Below are positions 28,732 to 38,645 of a DNA stretch of 64,000 bases, piece by piece. A program made the position numbers and the translations under genes. Each line of letters starts with the position of its first letter. Position 1 is the first letter of the stretch. The stretch spans positions 62,001-126,000 of the forward strand of contig MSXO01000002.1 in the NCBI GenBank assembly GCA_002083615.1. The letters run 5' to 3'. Source of the DNA: Proteobacteria bacterium ST_bin11 (GTDB taxonomy: Bacteria > Pseudomonadota > Gammaproteobacteria > Methylococcales > Methylomonadaceae). A model generated the notes under the pieces. That model saw only the letters and a list, made by a program, of their open reading frames with translations, searched no databases and was not told the origin of the DNA.

Positions 28732-29279
28732 TTTTTGGCCTCAGCGTTTAGTCTGCGAGCCTGCCGTTTGGCGTGGCGAATCGCTGCGTAGCCTAAACCA
28801 GCTAATGCGTTATCTCTGGTGGCTATCCCATTGCTGGTTGATCCTGGTGGCATCGCCACTGGACCTTGCTAAGGTGCCGCCATCCATGGCAGCTTGTTAA
28901 CGACTGGTAAATGCAATGGAACGCTCCTCACACCGGAAAGGAGTTTTCTTTTTTTGGCGGATCCGTTAATTGGCTGAAGTCATTGCTGACTTTGACTGAT
29001 TCAACAAAGACTGCTTGTTTAGGTCTGAGTATGCAAAGAAGGCTTTAGGTTTTTATATCCTTAAAGCAATAGGCATGCCAGGTTTAAATGCCTGTTTAGC
29101 GGGGTCTGTAGCCCTTGCGCTCAATGCCGATCACTGATTTTGAGGCTTATGGCTCAGCGGAGCGGGATTTGCCCTAGTTTCTTGCGCTGATTATTGATCG
29201 GGCTAAGAGACCCTTTACACTGGATATTTCCTTGGCTGACCTTGGAAAAAAGCATTTTATTCGTCAGTCGATTGTGCCT

Positions 29280-29560
29280 ACCCCATATTCTCGTGGGAAG
29301 CCTCACCTAACTTGAGTTTGGTTCTCACGGGAGATTTTCTGCCACGCGCATGTTTGAGATCAGCGTTCAAACGTTCTTCCGGGTTTAACGCCTGGCTGTC
29401 GCTGGGTATCTAGAGCATAGCCATCTGATCCATGTCATCTTCCATGCCGGCATTTACCGGCTTTGCACACTGAGCTCGGAAGTTGCGGACGATAAGAAAG
29501 ACTTTCTTGTCGATTTACTTGATTGAGACATCGAGAAATTCAATCAATTTATCCACGTAC
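29280..29560 (-). pseudogene. IS630-family transposase relic
   Basis: Minus-strand translation gives VDKLIEFLD, then a stop, KKVFLIVRNFRAQCAKPV, NAGMEDDMDQMAML, another stop, and NPEERLNADLKHARG. This matches the DDE-catalytic region of IS630-type transposases (usual forms KVFLILDNLRVHHAK and SPELNPDE.LNADLK). At least two stops and a broken 5' part show it is dead, and the first catalytic Asp (usually DN) reads as Arg. No terminal repeats recognised. Confidence 0.75.
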
Positions 29561-29679
29561 AAGGCTCCCCTTCCAATAGTCATCTAACGGGAATCAGGCT
29601 GTTATTCACTTCTCAAAGATAGCAAGCATTGGGCGTGACTCCCGATCAGTCTGCAATGATTGCGTCATTTCAAACGTCA

Positions 29680-29698
29680 TGTGTGTTAGCGCACCGAC
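29680..29698 (+). promoter_or_regulatory. 19-bp regulatory motif, copy I
   Basis: TGTGTGTTAGCGCACCGAC. Differs at one position from the copy at 58922. The next intact gene in its direction is the CheB-CheR fusion, about 400 bp away; the element adjoins the IS630 relic, so its original target may be lost. Confidence 0.6.
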
Positions 29699-30099
29699 CT
29701 TGATCGGTCGAGATGCTAGTTTGGGATCCTCGGAACGGGCATTCAGCCACTACCATGCACAAATCCCCAATTTGATTGTTGACCACAAAACTGTTTCAGC
29801 CAATCCAAAAACAGACATTGTGCTTGCGGATCTATCCAAAAGGCACAAGAGTGGGCATGACTTGCCATAACTGGCAAGCGGCGAGGGTTCTTAGAATCTG
29901 GAAATCGGTACGCCCCTCTTGACGACGATGAAGGTAAGGTGGCGTCTCAGCTAAAGCAACTTGCTAGTCAGGAATTACTTGGGCTTAAACCGTTGGTGAA
30001 GGTAATCTTTACTTGGCTCCAAATAACTATGAATGTTTGGGATGGCAACCGCCAAAAATGCAATTTTCCGTGTTCAATTAACTCAAGGCGAGCTGAGAT

Positions 30100-32730
30100 A
30101 TGGTTAAAACCCACCCAACCAGTTTAAGCTCCGATGCTTTGGCGGCGTTCAGTGCGGTCAATGAAGCACCCAAAGTTCTGAGCGTCAACAAATCCGGCAT
30201 CGCCTCGGACATTGTGCCGCCAATTATCGCCATAGGCACATCTGCAGGCGGCCTGGAGGCCTTGGAGCAGTTTTTTGTTCATGTGCCGCCGGCCTGCGGC
30301 GTGGCATTTGTGGTGATCCAGCATCTCGACCCCAATCATCAGGGTATGTTGCCTGAATTGCTGCAGCGGGTGACGCCGTTGACGGTGACACAGGCTGGGG
30401 ATCGTATGAAAATCGTTCGGAACTGGGTGTACGTGATTCCTCCCAATAAAGATTTGTCTATCCTGCACGGCAAGCTGCATTTGCTGGAACCTAGGGCAAC
30501 CAAAGGTCTGCGTTTGCCCATAGATTCGTTTGTTCGAGCTTTGGCCGACGATCAGCATGAGTACGCCACCGGCGTGATCCTGTCGGGCATGGGATCAGAC
30601 GGCACACTGGGCTTGCGGGCGATCAAGGAAAATGCCGGTTTGGCAGTGGTGCAAACTCCTGAATCAGCGCAATTCGATTCGATGCCGCGTAGCGCTATTG
30701 CTGCCGGCGTAGCCGACATCGTCGCGACTCCGCCAGAACTGTGGGGAAGAATTCTGGCCTATCTTCAGCATAGCCCGCGCGGACTGCATGCTGTGCCTGA
30801 AATTGTCCTGGAATTAAAAAACCAAAGTGCGCTAGACCAAATTGTGATTCTGTTGCGCGAGCGCACCGGCAACGACTTTTTGCTGTACAAAAAAAACACC
30901 ATCTATCGGAGGATCGAGCGGCGGATGGGATTGCATCAGATCGACACGATAGCCAAGTACGTCCGCTACTTGCGCGAGAATCAGCAAGAGCTGGATTTGC
31001 TGTTCAAGGAATTACTGATCGGTGTGACCAGTTTTTTCCGCGATCCGGCGGTATGGGAGGCCTTGAAGACCGAAGCCATTCCTGCGCTACTTGCTCAGTA
31101 TCCGGCTGGCAAAGCCTTACGGGCCTGGGTGGCCGCTTGCTCAACCGGCGAGGAAGCTTATTCCTTGGCTATTGTTTTTAAGGAAGCATTCGCGATCAAG
31201 CCATTGCCGCAGCCGTTTAAGCTGCAAATCTTTGCTACCGATCTGGATCAGGATGCCATAGATAAAGCCCGACAGGGGCTTTATCCGGCCACTATTGCCG
31301 ATGATATGTCTGCAGAACGCCTGAGTAAGTTCTTTAGCAAAGAAGGTAGCGGTTATCGAATCAATAAGGACATTCGCGAGATGGTGATTTTTGCGCCGCA
31401 TAACGTGATCATGGACCCCCCGTTTACCAAGCTCGACCTGCTGTGCTGCCGCAATCTATTGATTTACTTAAGCCAGGAATTACAGAAAAAGCTGATTTTG
31501 TTGTTCCACTACGCGCTCGCCAATCAAGGGGTTCTGCTGCTTGGCAACGCGGAAACGACTGGTAATACCGGGCATTTATTCACTGTGATCGACAACAAAT
31601 CTCGACTTTACCGGCGAATTGGCGCGCCCTTTCCTTTGGATGTGGATTTTCCCACCAAGTTCTTTCCAATTGCACCCATGATCAATGACACTGACAAACC
31701 CCAATCCATTGCCAACCTACAAAGCTTGGCCGACCAGTTATTGCTGCAACATTTTTCCCCAGCGGCGGTATTGGTCAACACGGGCGGCGACATTCTGTAT
31801 ATCAGCGGTCGCACCGGTAAATACCTGGAGCCGGCAGCCGGCAAGGCTAATTGGAATATACACGCGATGGCCCGCGAAGGCTTGAGATACGAACTGATTG
31901 CCGCACTTAAAAAAGCCCATAGTCAAGCGGAAGCGGTCCATGTTTCGGGGCTAAACGTTGGAACTAACGGCGGTAGCCAGATCGTGAATCTGACCGTTCA
32001 GCGTATCTTTAAACCCGAGGCCTTAAACGGCATGTTGATTGTGGTGTTCACCGATGTTGCAGCCCCTGCGGTCGGCGTGACCATCCGCAAGTCTGCAAGC
32101 GCCGCACAAAAAGCTTCGCAAGTCGAACTGCAACAAGCCCGCGAAGATTTACAAACCTTGCGCGAAGAAATGCAGACCTCGCAAGAGGAACTGAAGTCCG
32201 CTAACGAAGAGTTACAATCGACCAACGAAGAATTGCAATCCACCAATGAGGAATTGACCACCTCCAAGGAAGAAATGCAGTCCTTAAATGAAGAGCTGCA
32301 AACCGTTAATGCCGAGTTGCAAGTCAAGGTGGATGACTTGTCGCGGGCCAGTAACGATATGAACAATCTGCTGAATAGCATGGAAATCGCGACGGTGTTC
32401 TTGGATAACACCCTGAACATTCGCCGCTTCACCAGTCATATTAGTCATCTATTCAAGGTAATTACCGCCGATGTGGGCCGACCCTTATCGGACATAGTCA
32501 CCGATCTGGATTATCCCGAACTGCAACAAGACGCCCAAGAGGTGCTGCGCAGTCTGGTGTTTGTGGAAAAGCAAATCGTCGCCCGCGACGACAGGTGGTT
32601 TAAGGTACGCATCATGCCTTACCGCACGCAGGACAATTTAATCGACGGTGTGGTAATTACCTTTATAGACATCTCCGAAACCAAAAAGCTGGAAGCCGAA
32701 TTAAGGAACAGCGATGAAAAAACGACATGA
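30100..32730 (+). CDS. CheB-CheR fusion with coiled coil and PAS domain
   Basis: 876 residues. A CheB-type methylesterase domain (about 40-225) has the triad in GTSAGGLEALE (Ser), VIQHLDPNHQG (His) and LSGMGSDGTLGL (Asp). A CheR-type methyltransferase follows (about 245-500, with TIYRRIERRMGL, AACSTGEEAYSLA and CCRNLLIYL). Next comes a linker, a long Glu-rich coiled coil (about 680-760, repeated NEELQST), and a PAS domain near the C-terminus ending DISETKKLEAEL. Such fusions usually act in two-component/second-messenger pathways rather than classical chemotaxis. The next gene overlaps by 17 bp, so the diguanylate cyclase downstream is probably its output. Confidence 0.92.
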   Translation: MVKTHPTSLSSDALAAFSAVNEAPKVLSVNKSGIASDIVPPIIAIGTSAGGLEALEQFFVHVPPACGVAFVVIQHLDPNHQGMLPELLQRVTPLTVTQAGDRMKIVRNWVYVIPPNKDLSILHGKLHLLEPRATKGLRLPIDSFVRALADDQHEYATGVILSGMGSDGTLGLRAIKENAGLAVVQTPESAQFDSMPRSAIAAGVADIVATPPELWGRILAYLQHSPRGLHAVPEIVLELKNQSALDQIVILLRERTGNDFLLYKKNTIYRRIERRMGLHQIDTIAKYVRYLRENQQELDLLFKELLIGVTSFFRDPAVWEALKTEAIPALLAQYPAGKALRAWVAACSTGEEAYSLAIVFKEAFAIKPLPQPFKLQIFATDLDQDAIDKARQGLYPATIADDMSAERLSKFFSKEGSGYRINKDIREMVIFAPHNVIMDPPFTKLDLLCCRNLLIYLSQELQKKLILLFHYALANQGVLLLGNAETTGNTGHLFTVIDNKSRLYRRIGAPFPLDVDFPTKFFPIAPMINDTDKPQSIANLQSLADQLLLQHFSPAAVLVNTGGDILYISGRTGKYLEPAAGKANWNIHAMAREGLRYELIAALKKAHSQAEAVHVSGLNVGTNGGSQIVNLTVQRIFKPEALNGMLIVVFTDVAAPAVGVTIRKSASAAQKASQVELQQAREDLQTLREEMQTSQEELKSANEELQSTNEELQSTNEELTTSKEEMQSLNEELQTVNAELQVKVDDLSRASNDMNNLLNSMEIATVFLDNTLNIRRFTSHISHLFKVITADVGRPLSDIVTDLDYPELQQDAQEVLRSLVFVEKQIVARDDRWFKVRIMPYRTQDNLIDGVVITFIDISETKKLEAELRNSDEKTT

Positions 32731-34945
32731 TGTCGGTCCAAGTACCGGGGAATTACGTCAGCGCGCCGAACGCCAATTGGCAGGCACCCCGCCGCTAAGT
32801 TTCAACGAATCGCAACACCGGCTGGTGCATGAGTTGCAAGTGCATCAGATTGAGCTGGAAATGCAAAACGAGGCTTTGCAAGAAGCTCGGACCGTAGCGG
32901 AAGTAGCCTTATTATGGTATGCCGAACTGTTCGATTTCGCGCCGGTAGCCTATTTTACGCTGAGCCAGGATGGTAGCGTCCAGCAGACCAATTTTAGTGG
33001 CGAACGCATGTTGGGTATGGAGCGCGGCAAAATATCCGGGCGACATTTTGCCGATATTGTCGCGATCGAATATCGGTCAATTTTCAATCAGTTTTTGGAT
33101 CAGGTGTTTGCCAAGCCCGGCACTCAGCATTGCGAAATCGTGCTGCAATCCGCTGGGCGTCGGTGTTGGGTGGCGGTCGAGGCGACAGCAGATAGTGACT
33201 GCCGAACCTGTCTGGCCGCTATGGTCGATATCAGCGAGCGCAAACAGAACGAGCGAGAATTGCAACTGGCAGCCACTGTCTACATCGCCATTGAAGAGGC
33301 GATTATGGTGGCCGATACTAACGATAACATTGTGGCCGTCAATCCAGCGTTTAGCAAGCTTACCGGGTATTCTGCCGCCGAAGCCATCGGCCAATCCACG
33401 TCTTTACTGAAATCCAGTCGTCATGATGAGACTTTTTTCATTGCGATGTGGAAACAGTTAAATAGCACCGGCCAATGGCTAGGCGAGATTTGGAATCGGC
33501 GCAAAAACGGCTCGGAATATCTGGCGCGCTTGTCGATTACTACGGTGTATGGCGACAACGGTATTGAGATTCGGCGCGTGGCGATGTCGTCGGATATCAC
33601 CGAACAACGCCGCAGCGAAGAGCTGATTCATCAACAAGCCAATATCGACCCGCTCACCGGCTTGCCCAATCGGCGCATGTTTTTGGACCGCTTGCAGCGG
33701 GCGATCAACAAATCGCATCGCGAACATCAAAAGCTGGCTTTGATGTTCATGGATCTCGATCATTTCAAAGACATCAACGACACCCTGGGTCACGACGTAG
33801 GGGACAGATTGCTCCGGGAAACCACGCAACGCCTGATGAGTTGCATTCGCGGGACCGACACCTTGGCGCGACCGGGCGGCGACGAATTCACACTGATCAT
33901 GAGCGAACTGCATGAGATGAACAGTATCGACCGGGTGGCGCAAGCCATGTTGCGGACCATGACAGCGCCTTTTCAACTCAATGAGGAGCGGTGCTATGTG
34001 TCGGTCAGTATCGGAATTGCCTTATACCCGGACGATGCGGAGACCATGGAAGAGTTGCTGAAGAAGGCCGATCAGGCCATGTATGCCGCCAAGGATATGG
34101 GCCGCAGCCGTTTCTGCTATTTTACTCCGGCGATGCAGGAAGCCGCCGAGATTAGGTTGCGCTTAACCAATGATCTCAGGCATGCCTTAACCGACAATCA
34201 AATCTGGGTGGCTTACCAACCGATTGTGGATTTGGCGACCGGCGAAATAAAAAAAGCCGAAGCGCTGATACGTTGGCAGCATCCCACCCGTGGTCTAGTG
34301 AGCCCGGCGGAATTTATCCCTATTGCCGAAGACACGGGCTTGATCACCGAGATAGGGTCCTGGGTGTTCCATCAAGTAGCCGATCAGGTAGCCAAGTGGC
34401 GTCTCAATCACCATGGCATGTTTTAGATCAGTATCAATAAATCGCCTGCGCAGTTTCACAACAACAGCGACAAAATGGCCGATTGGTTTGAACATTTGAA
34501 CCAATTGGGCTTGCCGGGCGGCTGTATCGCCGTGGAAATTACCGAAGGTTTGCTACTGGATAATTCCAGTATCGTTGCCGATAAATTGCTGGCGTTCAAA
34601 GATGCCGGCATGCAAACCTCCTTAGACGATTTCGGTACCGGCTATTCCTCGCTGTCTTATTTGAAAAAATATCACATCGATTTTTTAAAGATCGATCAAG
34701 CATTTGTCTCCAATCTCGTCGCTAACTCTACCGATATGGCGCTCTGCGAAGCGATTGTGGTCATGGCACACGTACTCGGTATGAAAGTCATTGCAGAAGG
34801 TGTGGAAACCGAAGAGCAACGCGACTTGCTACTAAAGGCCGGCTGCGATTATGCGCAAGGCTATTTTTTCTCGAAAGCGGTATGCGCCGATGAATTCGAG
34901 AAGTTATTTCCGATCAAGCAGAGCCAATCTACTGCAAGTGGTTAG
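32714..34945 (+). pseudogene. PAS-PAS-GGDEF-EAL protein interrupted by an in-frame TAG
   Basis: Two PAS domains (about 50-300), a GGDEF domain (RPGGDEF intact, preceded by a RGTD inhibitory site five residues upstream) and an EAL domain. A TAG at 34424-34426 ends the first frame at 570 residues, in ...HHGMF-stop. The same frame resumes with ISINKSPAQF and runs to 34945 with VEITEG, LDDFGTGYSSLSYLKKYHID and EGVETEEQ. All EAL catalytic blocks are present on one side or the other. One substitution (for example CAG to TAG) explains it. The truncated product would keep the cyclase and lose the phosphodiesterase; amber read-through or a sequencing error are the alternatives. An internal ATG at 34475 starts too late for a working EAL domain. 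Confidence 0.88.
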
Positions 34946-35240
34946 TTCTCGGTTTCGTAAGTCCAATTCGATTCTGATCGAAGCGCCTTAGTCTGCCGGC
35001 TAGCTGCTGGGCCCGCCTCCAAAACACCCTGTAGCCGTCAGCAATATCCGCAATCAAGGCCACTTGGTTCATGTGTAACTAATGTTCGCCAGCGTACAGA
35101 CCTTTCCCGGTTCGGTCCTTAAAATCGAAAACAGCTTCCAAACTGCCGGATTAGCGAGCTGTATGCGAATGTTCAAACTCGCATGCTGCCCGCGCGAGAC
35201 GGCACGTTTTCCGTAAACCCCCATCTCCGAGGAATAAGCC
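34946..35240. other. Intergenic 295 bp carrying motif copy A
   Basis: Between the EAL pseudogene and the BON lipoprotein. Contains the 19-bp motif at 35083; no other structure that I can support. Confidence 0.6.
35083..35101 (+). promoter_or_regulatory. 19-bp regulatory motif, copy A
   Basis: TGTTCGCCAGCGTACAGAC, followed by CTTT. Lies 139 bp upstream of the BON-domain lipoprotein gene and points toward it. Confidence 0.7.
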
Positions 35241-35840
35241 ATGAGCACCCAATCCGAATACCTTTACAAACTCTTCACCAGCAAGCTGTTTGCCATGGCC
35301 TGTCTGTCAGCCGCCATAGGACTCGGCGCTTGTCAGCCGGAAGGGCCGGCGGAAAAAGCCGGGCAAAAAGTCGATAAGGCCGTTGAGAATGCCGCACAAC
35401 TGAGCGAACAAAGCGCGGAAAAAGCGGCGCAAAAAATTGAAGTCGCTAAAGAATCGGTCGCCCAACAAGCAGAGCAATCAGCCGACACGTCCAACGACGC
35501 CTTAGAAAAAGCCGGTAAGCAAATCGACCAAGCCATCAATAACTCCGAAAGACGCCTAGAAGCCGCCAAGGACAAGGTGGTCGATAGCACTAAAGCAACA
35601 GGCCAATTCTTTGATGACTCTGTGATTACCGCCAAAGCTAAGACCGCCTTGCTAAATGACGAGTTTCTGAAGCTGGCGCCAATCGAGGTGAGCACCGTCA
35701 GTGGCGCGGTAACCCTGCGCGGGACTTTAGACTCTGAGCAACTCGTGGGCAGAGCGATTGGCTTGGTCAGCGGCCAGGAACACGTGAAGTCGGTACAAAA
35801 CGAGCTCTCATTTACCACCAACCATCCGAGCAAGCAATGA
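35241..35840 (+). CDS. Lipoprotein with Ala/Lys-rich helix and C-terminal BON domain
   Basis: 199 residues. The signal sequence ends in a lipobox (LGAC, Cys31). Residues about 35-125 are a charged, Ala-rich region (repeated AEKAAQK-like heptads) predicted to be a long amphipathic helix. The BON domain (about 128-195, FFDDSVITAKAKTALLNDE ... VSTVSGAVTLRGTLDS) is a periplasmic lipid- or membrane-binding fold seen in OsmY-type stress proteins. A GAGGAA site precedes the start. The stop overlaps the next gene by 4 bp. Motif copy A upstream suggests stress control. Confidence 0.88.
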   Translation: MSTQSEYLYKLFTSKLFAMACLSAAIGLGACQPEGPAEKAGQKVDKAVENAAQLSEQSAEKAAQKIEVAKESVAQQAEQSADTSNDALEKAGKQIDQAINNSERRLEAAKDKVVDSTKATGQFFDDSVITAKAKTALLNDEFLKLAPIEVSTVSGAVTLRGTLDSEQLVGRAIGLVSGQEHVKSVQNELSFTTNHPSKQ

Positions 35841-36961
35841 AAAATTATTCACTAATCAGCTTGGCGGGCGTCCTAGTATTGTCCGCCCCCATCGCTCGGG
35901 CTACCCCGGCTGATGATGCATACATCGCCGGTTACGCTGCCGCCGCATTGAAGCTCAATTTAAATCTCGATATGCCAGCGTTGACTGTAAAGGACGGCGT
36001 ACTCACTTTGCCGGCTGCTGGTATGTCAGCTGCGGAGCGCGCCCAAGCCAGCAAAGTCTTGGCTGAAATTCCCGGCGTCAGTGCCGTGAAAATTGCCGAT
36101 ACCACTGTGGTCCAGTCCAGGGAAAACGCTAAACTGGCTGCAGACCCAAGCACCCTAACCACCGCCGATACCTTGCTGCTGCCCACCGGGCTGCTGCCGA
36201 CCGGGCATTTGTTCAAATCGTTATTAGCCGATCCGCGCTGGGCGCATTTTTCTGCAGCTTATCGCAATTATCAAAGCGACAACTTTGATGGTCGGAATAT
36301 AGCCTCGGTAAGCTTTGGGGAGACTATTCCGTTCTACCGCGCCAACATCGGCAATTCCACGGCGCAATGGGAAGCTGGCTTGCAGGCCGGCGTGTTTAGC
36401 GACTTTAATCTGGATGCCTCGTCCTCCGACTTGGTGAATACCGATTTCATTGCCTCTATCTATTCCAGCGTGCGCACTGGGCAATTCTCCGCGTTTGCTC
36501 GTCTTTATCATCAAAGCTCGCATTTGGGCGACGAATTTTTATTACGTAAGGTCAATACCACTTTTGAACGGGTGAATCTCAGTTACGAAGGCGTTGATTT
36601 AAAACTGTCCTACGAACTGCCTTATGGGGTGAGAGTATATGGTGGCGGTGGCGGGTTATTTGATAAAGAACCCTCTGCGTTAAAAACCTGGTCGGCGCAA
36701 TACGGTATCGAATTCAGAAGCCCATGGCGATTGCAGCTTGCGTCCATGCGACCGATCATCGCCGCAGACGTAAAAAACTACGACCAAAACAACTGGAGTG
36801 CCGATATATCGGCCAGAGCGGGCGTGGAATTCGACAATTCCAAAGTACTAGGTCGTAAGTTGCAAATTCTTGTGGAATATTTCAACGGTTATTCGCCGAG
36901 CGGCCAATTTTATAAAGACAAAGTTGAATATGTCGGTTTAGGGGCGCACTACCATTTCTGA
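35837..36961 (+). CDS. DUF1207-family outer-membrane protein with N-terminal BON-like segment
   Basis: 374 residues with a signal peptide (cleavage near ARA-TP). Residues about 25-95 (LNLDMPALTVKDGVLTLPAAG, then KVLAEIPGVSAVKI) look like a short BON-type domain. The rest matches DUF1207 as I know it: SLLADPRWAHFSAAYRNY, SFGETIPFYRANI, and alternating aromatic strands ending HYHF, an outer-membrane-like C-terminus. Likely a beta barrel. It is coupled to the BON lipoprotein by ATGA, which suggests they work together at the envelope. Function unknown. Confidence 0.82.
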   Translation: MKNYSLISLAGVLVLSAPIARATPADDAYIAGYAAAALKLNLNLDMPALTVKDGVLTLPAAGMSAAERAQASKVLAEIPGVSAVKIADTTVVQSRENAKLAADPSTLTTADTLLLPTGLLPTGHLFKSLLADPRWAHFSAAYRNYQSDNFDGRNIASVSFGETIPFYRANIGNSTAQWEAGLQAGVFSDFNLDASSSDLVNTDFIASIYSSVRTGQFSAFARLYHQSSHLGDEFLLRKVNTTFERVNLSYEGVDLKLSYELPYGVRVYGGGGGLFDKEPSALKTWSAQYGIEFRSPWRLQLASMRPIIAADVKNYDQNNWSADISARAGVEFDNSKVLGRKLQILVEYFNGYSPSGQFYKDKVEYVGLGAHYHF

Positions 36962-37097
36962 ACCCTCGACAGGCTGCGAACCATCTCGCCCCCCGTTTGT
37001 GTTTAGCTAACGGGGTACCTGAAATATGAGCCTCCATCGGACATAGGGTGTTGTGCTCACCACCCCAAGAACTCCAACTGACCGGAGAGCCGCAACC

Positions 37098-37823
37098 ATG
37101 ACTTACTGTGTAGGCATCATGCTGGACACCGGCTTGGTCTTTGCCTCAGATTCGCGAACTAATGCCGGCGTCGATAACATCGCCAGTTTTCGGAAAATGA
37201 CCGTGTTCGAACGCGTCGGTGACCGAGTCATTGTGCTGCTAAGCTCCGGAAGTCTGGCCGGTACGCAGGCGGTTATCAGTCGCTTGCGCCAAAGGAACGC
37301 TAAATCCGATGTGGCCAATCTCTGGAATGCGGATTCGCTGTTTGATGCCGCCATGCTGGTATCGGATGCCATGCGCGAGGTTGATCAGCGCGATAGTCCG
37401 CATCTGGCCGGAAGCCATCTGGCATTCAACGCTTCGTTCATATTGGGCGGCCAGATTGGCACAGAAGCGCAACGCTTGTTTAGGATTTATGCGGAGGGAA
37501 CCTTTATCGAAGCCAGTGCTGACACCGCGTATTTTCAGACCGGCGAAACCAAGTACGGAAAACCCATTATCGACAGAGTCATTACCCGCTCCACATCCCT
37601 AGCCAATGCGGCCAAGTGTGTGCTGGTTTCTTTTGATTCGACGATGTGCAGTAATTTATCGGTAGGCATGCCCATCGACTTGCTTTGCTATCAACGTGAC
37701 AGCCTGGCGGTTAGGATGCTCAGGCGCTTTGACGTGGGCGATGAGTATTTCGGCTTACTCGGCGAGCAATGGACCAAAGGCACCCGGCAAGTATTCGACC
37801 ATTTGCCGGATCTGGATTGGTGA
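37098..37823 (+). CDS. Anbu-type proteasome-like peptidase
   Basis: 241 residues of the HslV/proteasome beta-subunit superfamily, of the bacterial Anbu type. After Met removal Thr2 would be the N-terminal nucleophile (MTYCVGIMLDTGLVFASDSR). Further stretches are DNIASFRKMTVFE and FILGGQIG. I start at 37098 (GGAGAG ribosome-binding site) because an N-terminal Thr is essential; the frame upstream to 37053 would bury it. The following genes, an N-formylglutamate amidohydrolase-like protein and a transglutaminase-like protein, belong to the known Anbu neighbourhood, often with ATP-grasp and alpha-E genes that are not seen here. Substrate unknown. Confidence 0.9.
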   Translation: MTYCVGIMLDTGLVFASDSRTNAGVDNIASFRKMTVFERVGDRVIVLLSSGSLAGTQAVISRLRQRNAKSDVANLWNADSLFDAAMLVSDAMREVDQRDSPHLAGSHLAFNASFILGGQIGTEAQRLFRIYAEGTFIEASADTAYFQTGETKYGKPIIDRVITRSTSLANAAKCVLVSFDSTMCSNLSVGMPIDLLCYQRDSLAVRMLRRFDVGDEYFGLLGEQWTKGTRQVFDHLPDLDW

Positions 37824-37830
37824 CTTGCAC

Positions 37831-38586
37831 ATGGCCGCTGAGCAGCTAACGCCCAATCAAGCAGTGCTAAATTCGGGCAACTATGGTCTGGTGATCAGTT
37901 GCGAGCATGGCGGCAACCGAATTCCCGGAAAGTATAAACGGCTGTTTTATGATTATCAGCCCTTGCTCGACTCCCATCGCGGTTTTGATTTCGGTGCGCT
38001 GACCATGGCAAAAGCGTTGGCTTTGGCATTCTCCGCGCCGCTGGCGTCCTCCACGGTGAGCCGTTTGCTGGTGGATTTGAATCGATCGCCTACGAATCGG
38101 AATCTGCATTGGTATATTGTTGGCCAGTTGCCCGCTGCGGAACGCAGTCGCATATTGGCGCGGTACTATGAACCGTATCGCGCTGAAGTCGAGGAGTTGG
38201 TCAGGCAGACTATCGCCACCCATGATCTCGCCATTCACCTCTCATCACACAGTTTTACCCCGGAACTGGACGGTAAGCTGAGAAACGCCGACATAGGCTT
38301 GCTTTACGACCCGTCCCGGCCCGGCGAAGTCGCGCTCTGCGATCAGTGGCAACAAACCCTCAAATCCTCGGTGCCGACCTTGAAAGTGCGCCGCAATTAC
38401 CCTTATGCCGGCAAAGGTGATGGCCTGACTCGCAGCCTTCGCCAGCAACTATCCGCCACCAGCTATCTGGGTGTCGAGCTGGAAATAAACCAGAAACATG
38501 TACTGATGGGCGGGCAGCATTGGGTTTACCTCCGGCAAACGATCATCGGTAGCTTGCGTCAAACGCTAGCCGGTCTTTACAGCTAG
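37831..38586 (+). CDS. N-formylglutamate amidohydrolase-family protein
   Basis: 251 residues. The start of the fold is VISCEHGGNRIP (residues 22-33), followed by DSHRGFDFGALTMA and LLVDLNRSPTNRN. The family contains zinc-dependent deformylases such as HutG. No histidine-degradation genes are nearby, and the gene lies 7 bp after Anbu, so it more likely acts on a peptide or small amide made by the cluster than in histidine catabolism. The ATG at 37831 was chosen; the frame extends upstream inside the Anbu gene. Confidence 0.85.
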   Translation: MAAEQLTPNQAVLNSGNYGLVISCEHGGNRIPGKYKRLFYDYQPLLDSHRGFDFGALTMAKALALAFSAPLASSTVSRLLVDLNRSPTNRNLHWYIVGQLPAAERSRILARYYEPYRAEVEELVRQTIATHDLAIHLSSHSFTPELDGKLRNADIGLLYDPSRPGEVALCDQWQQTLKSSVPTLKVRRNYPYAGKGDGLTRSLRQQLSATSYLGVELEINQKHVLMGGQHWVYLRQTIIGSLRQTLAGLYS

Positions 38587-38645
38587 ATAGATTCACCCTC
38601 ATGCAACCCAGCGCTGCCTGTCCGGCGCTCACTTGGAGTTACACC

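Larger units (their letters stand above)
28732..30099. other. 1.37-kb intergenic region with a decayed transposase and one copy of the 19-bp motif
   Basis: No intact gene. A weak 5-bp stem (CTCCT / AGGAG) followed by a long T-rich run at about 28924-28955 could end mdh transcription. A dead IS630-type transposase reads on the minus strand at about 29280-29560. A copy of the 19-bp motif is at 29680. Short open frames at 29679-29870 and 29939-30127 have no family features and I do not call them. Confidence 0.7.

Noticed and set aside
29679..29870. Frame of 63 codons after motif copy I
   Set aside because: Start lies inside the motif, no ribosome-binding site, and no recognisable sequence.
29900..29925. 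Half-match ATCGGTACGCCCCTC
   Set aside because: Only the right half of the motif fits; the TGT half is absent.
36994..37020. Possible ninth copy of the 19-bp motif upstream of Anbu (TGTTTAGCTAACGGGGTACC)
   Set aside because: Shares TAGCTAACG and GTACC but with extra bases in both halves, so it does not align without gaps.
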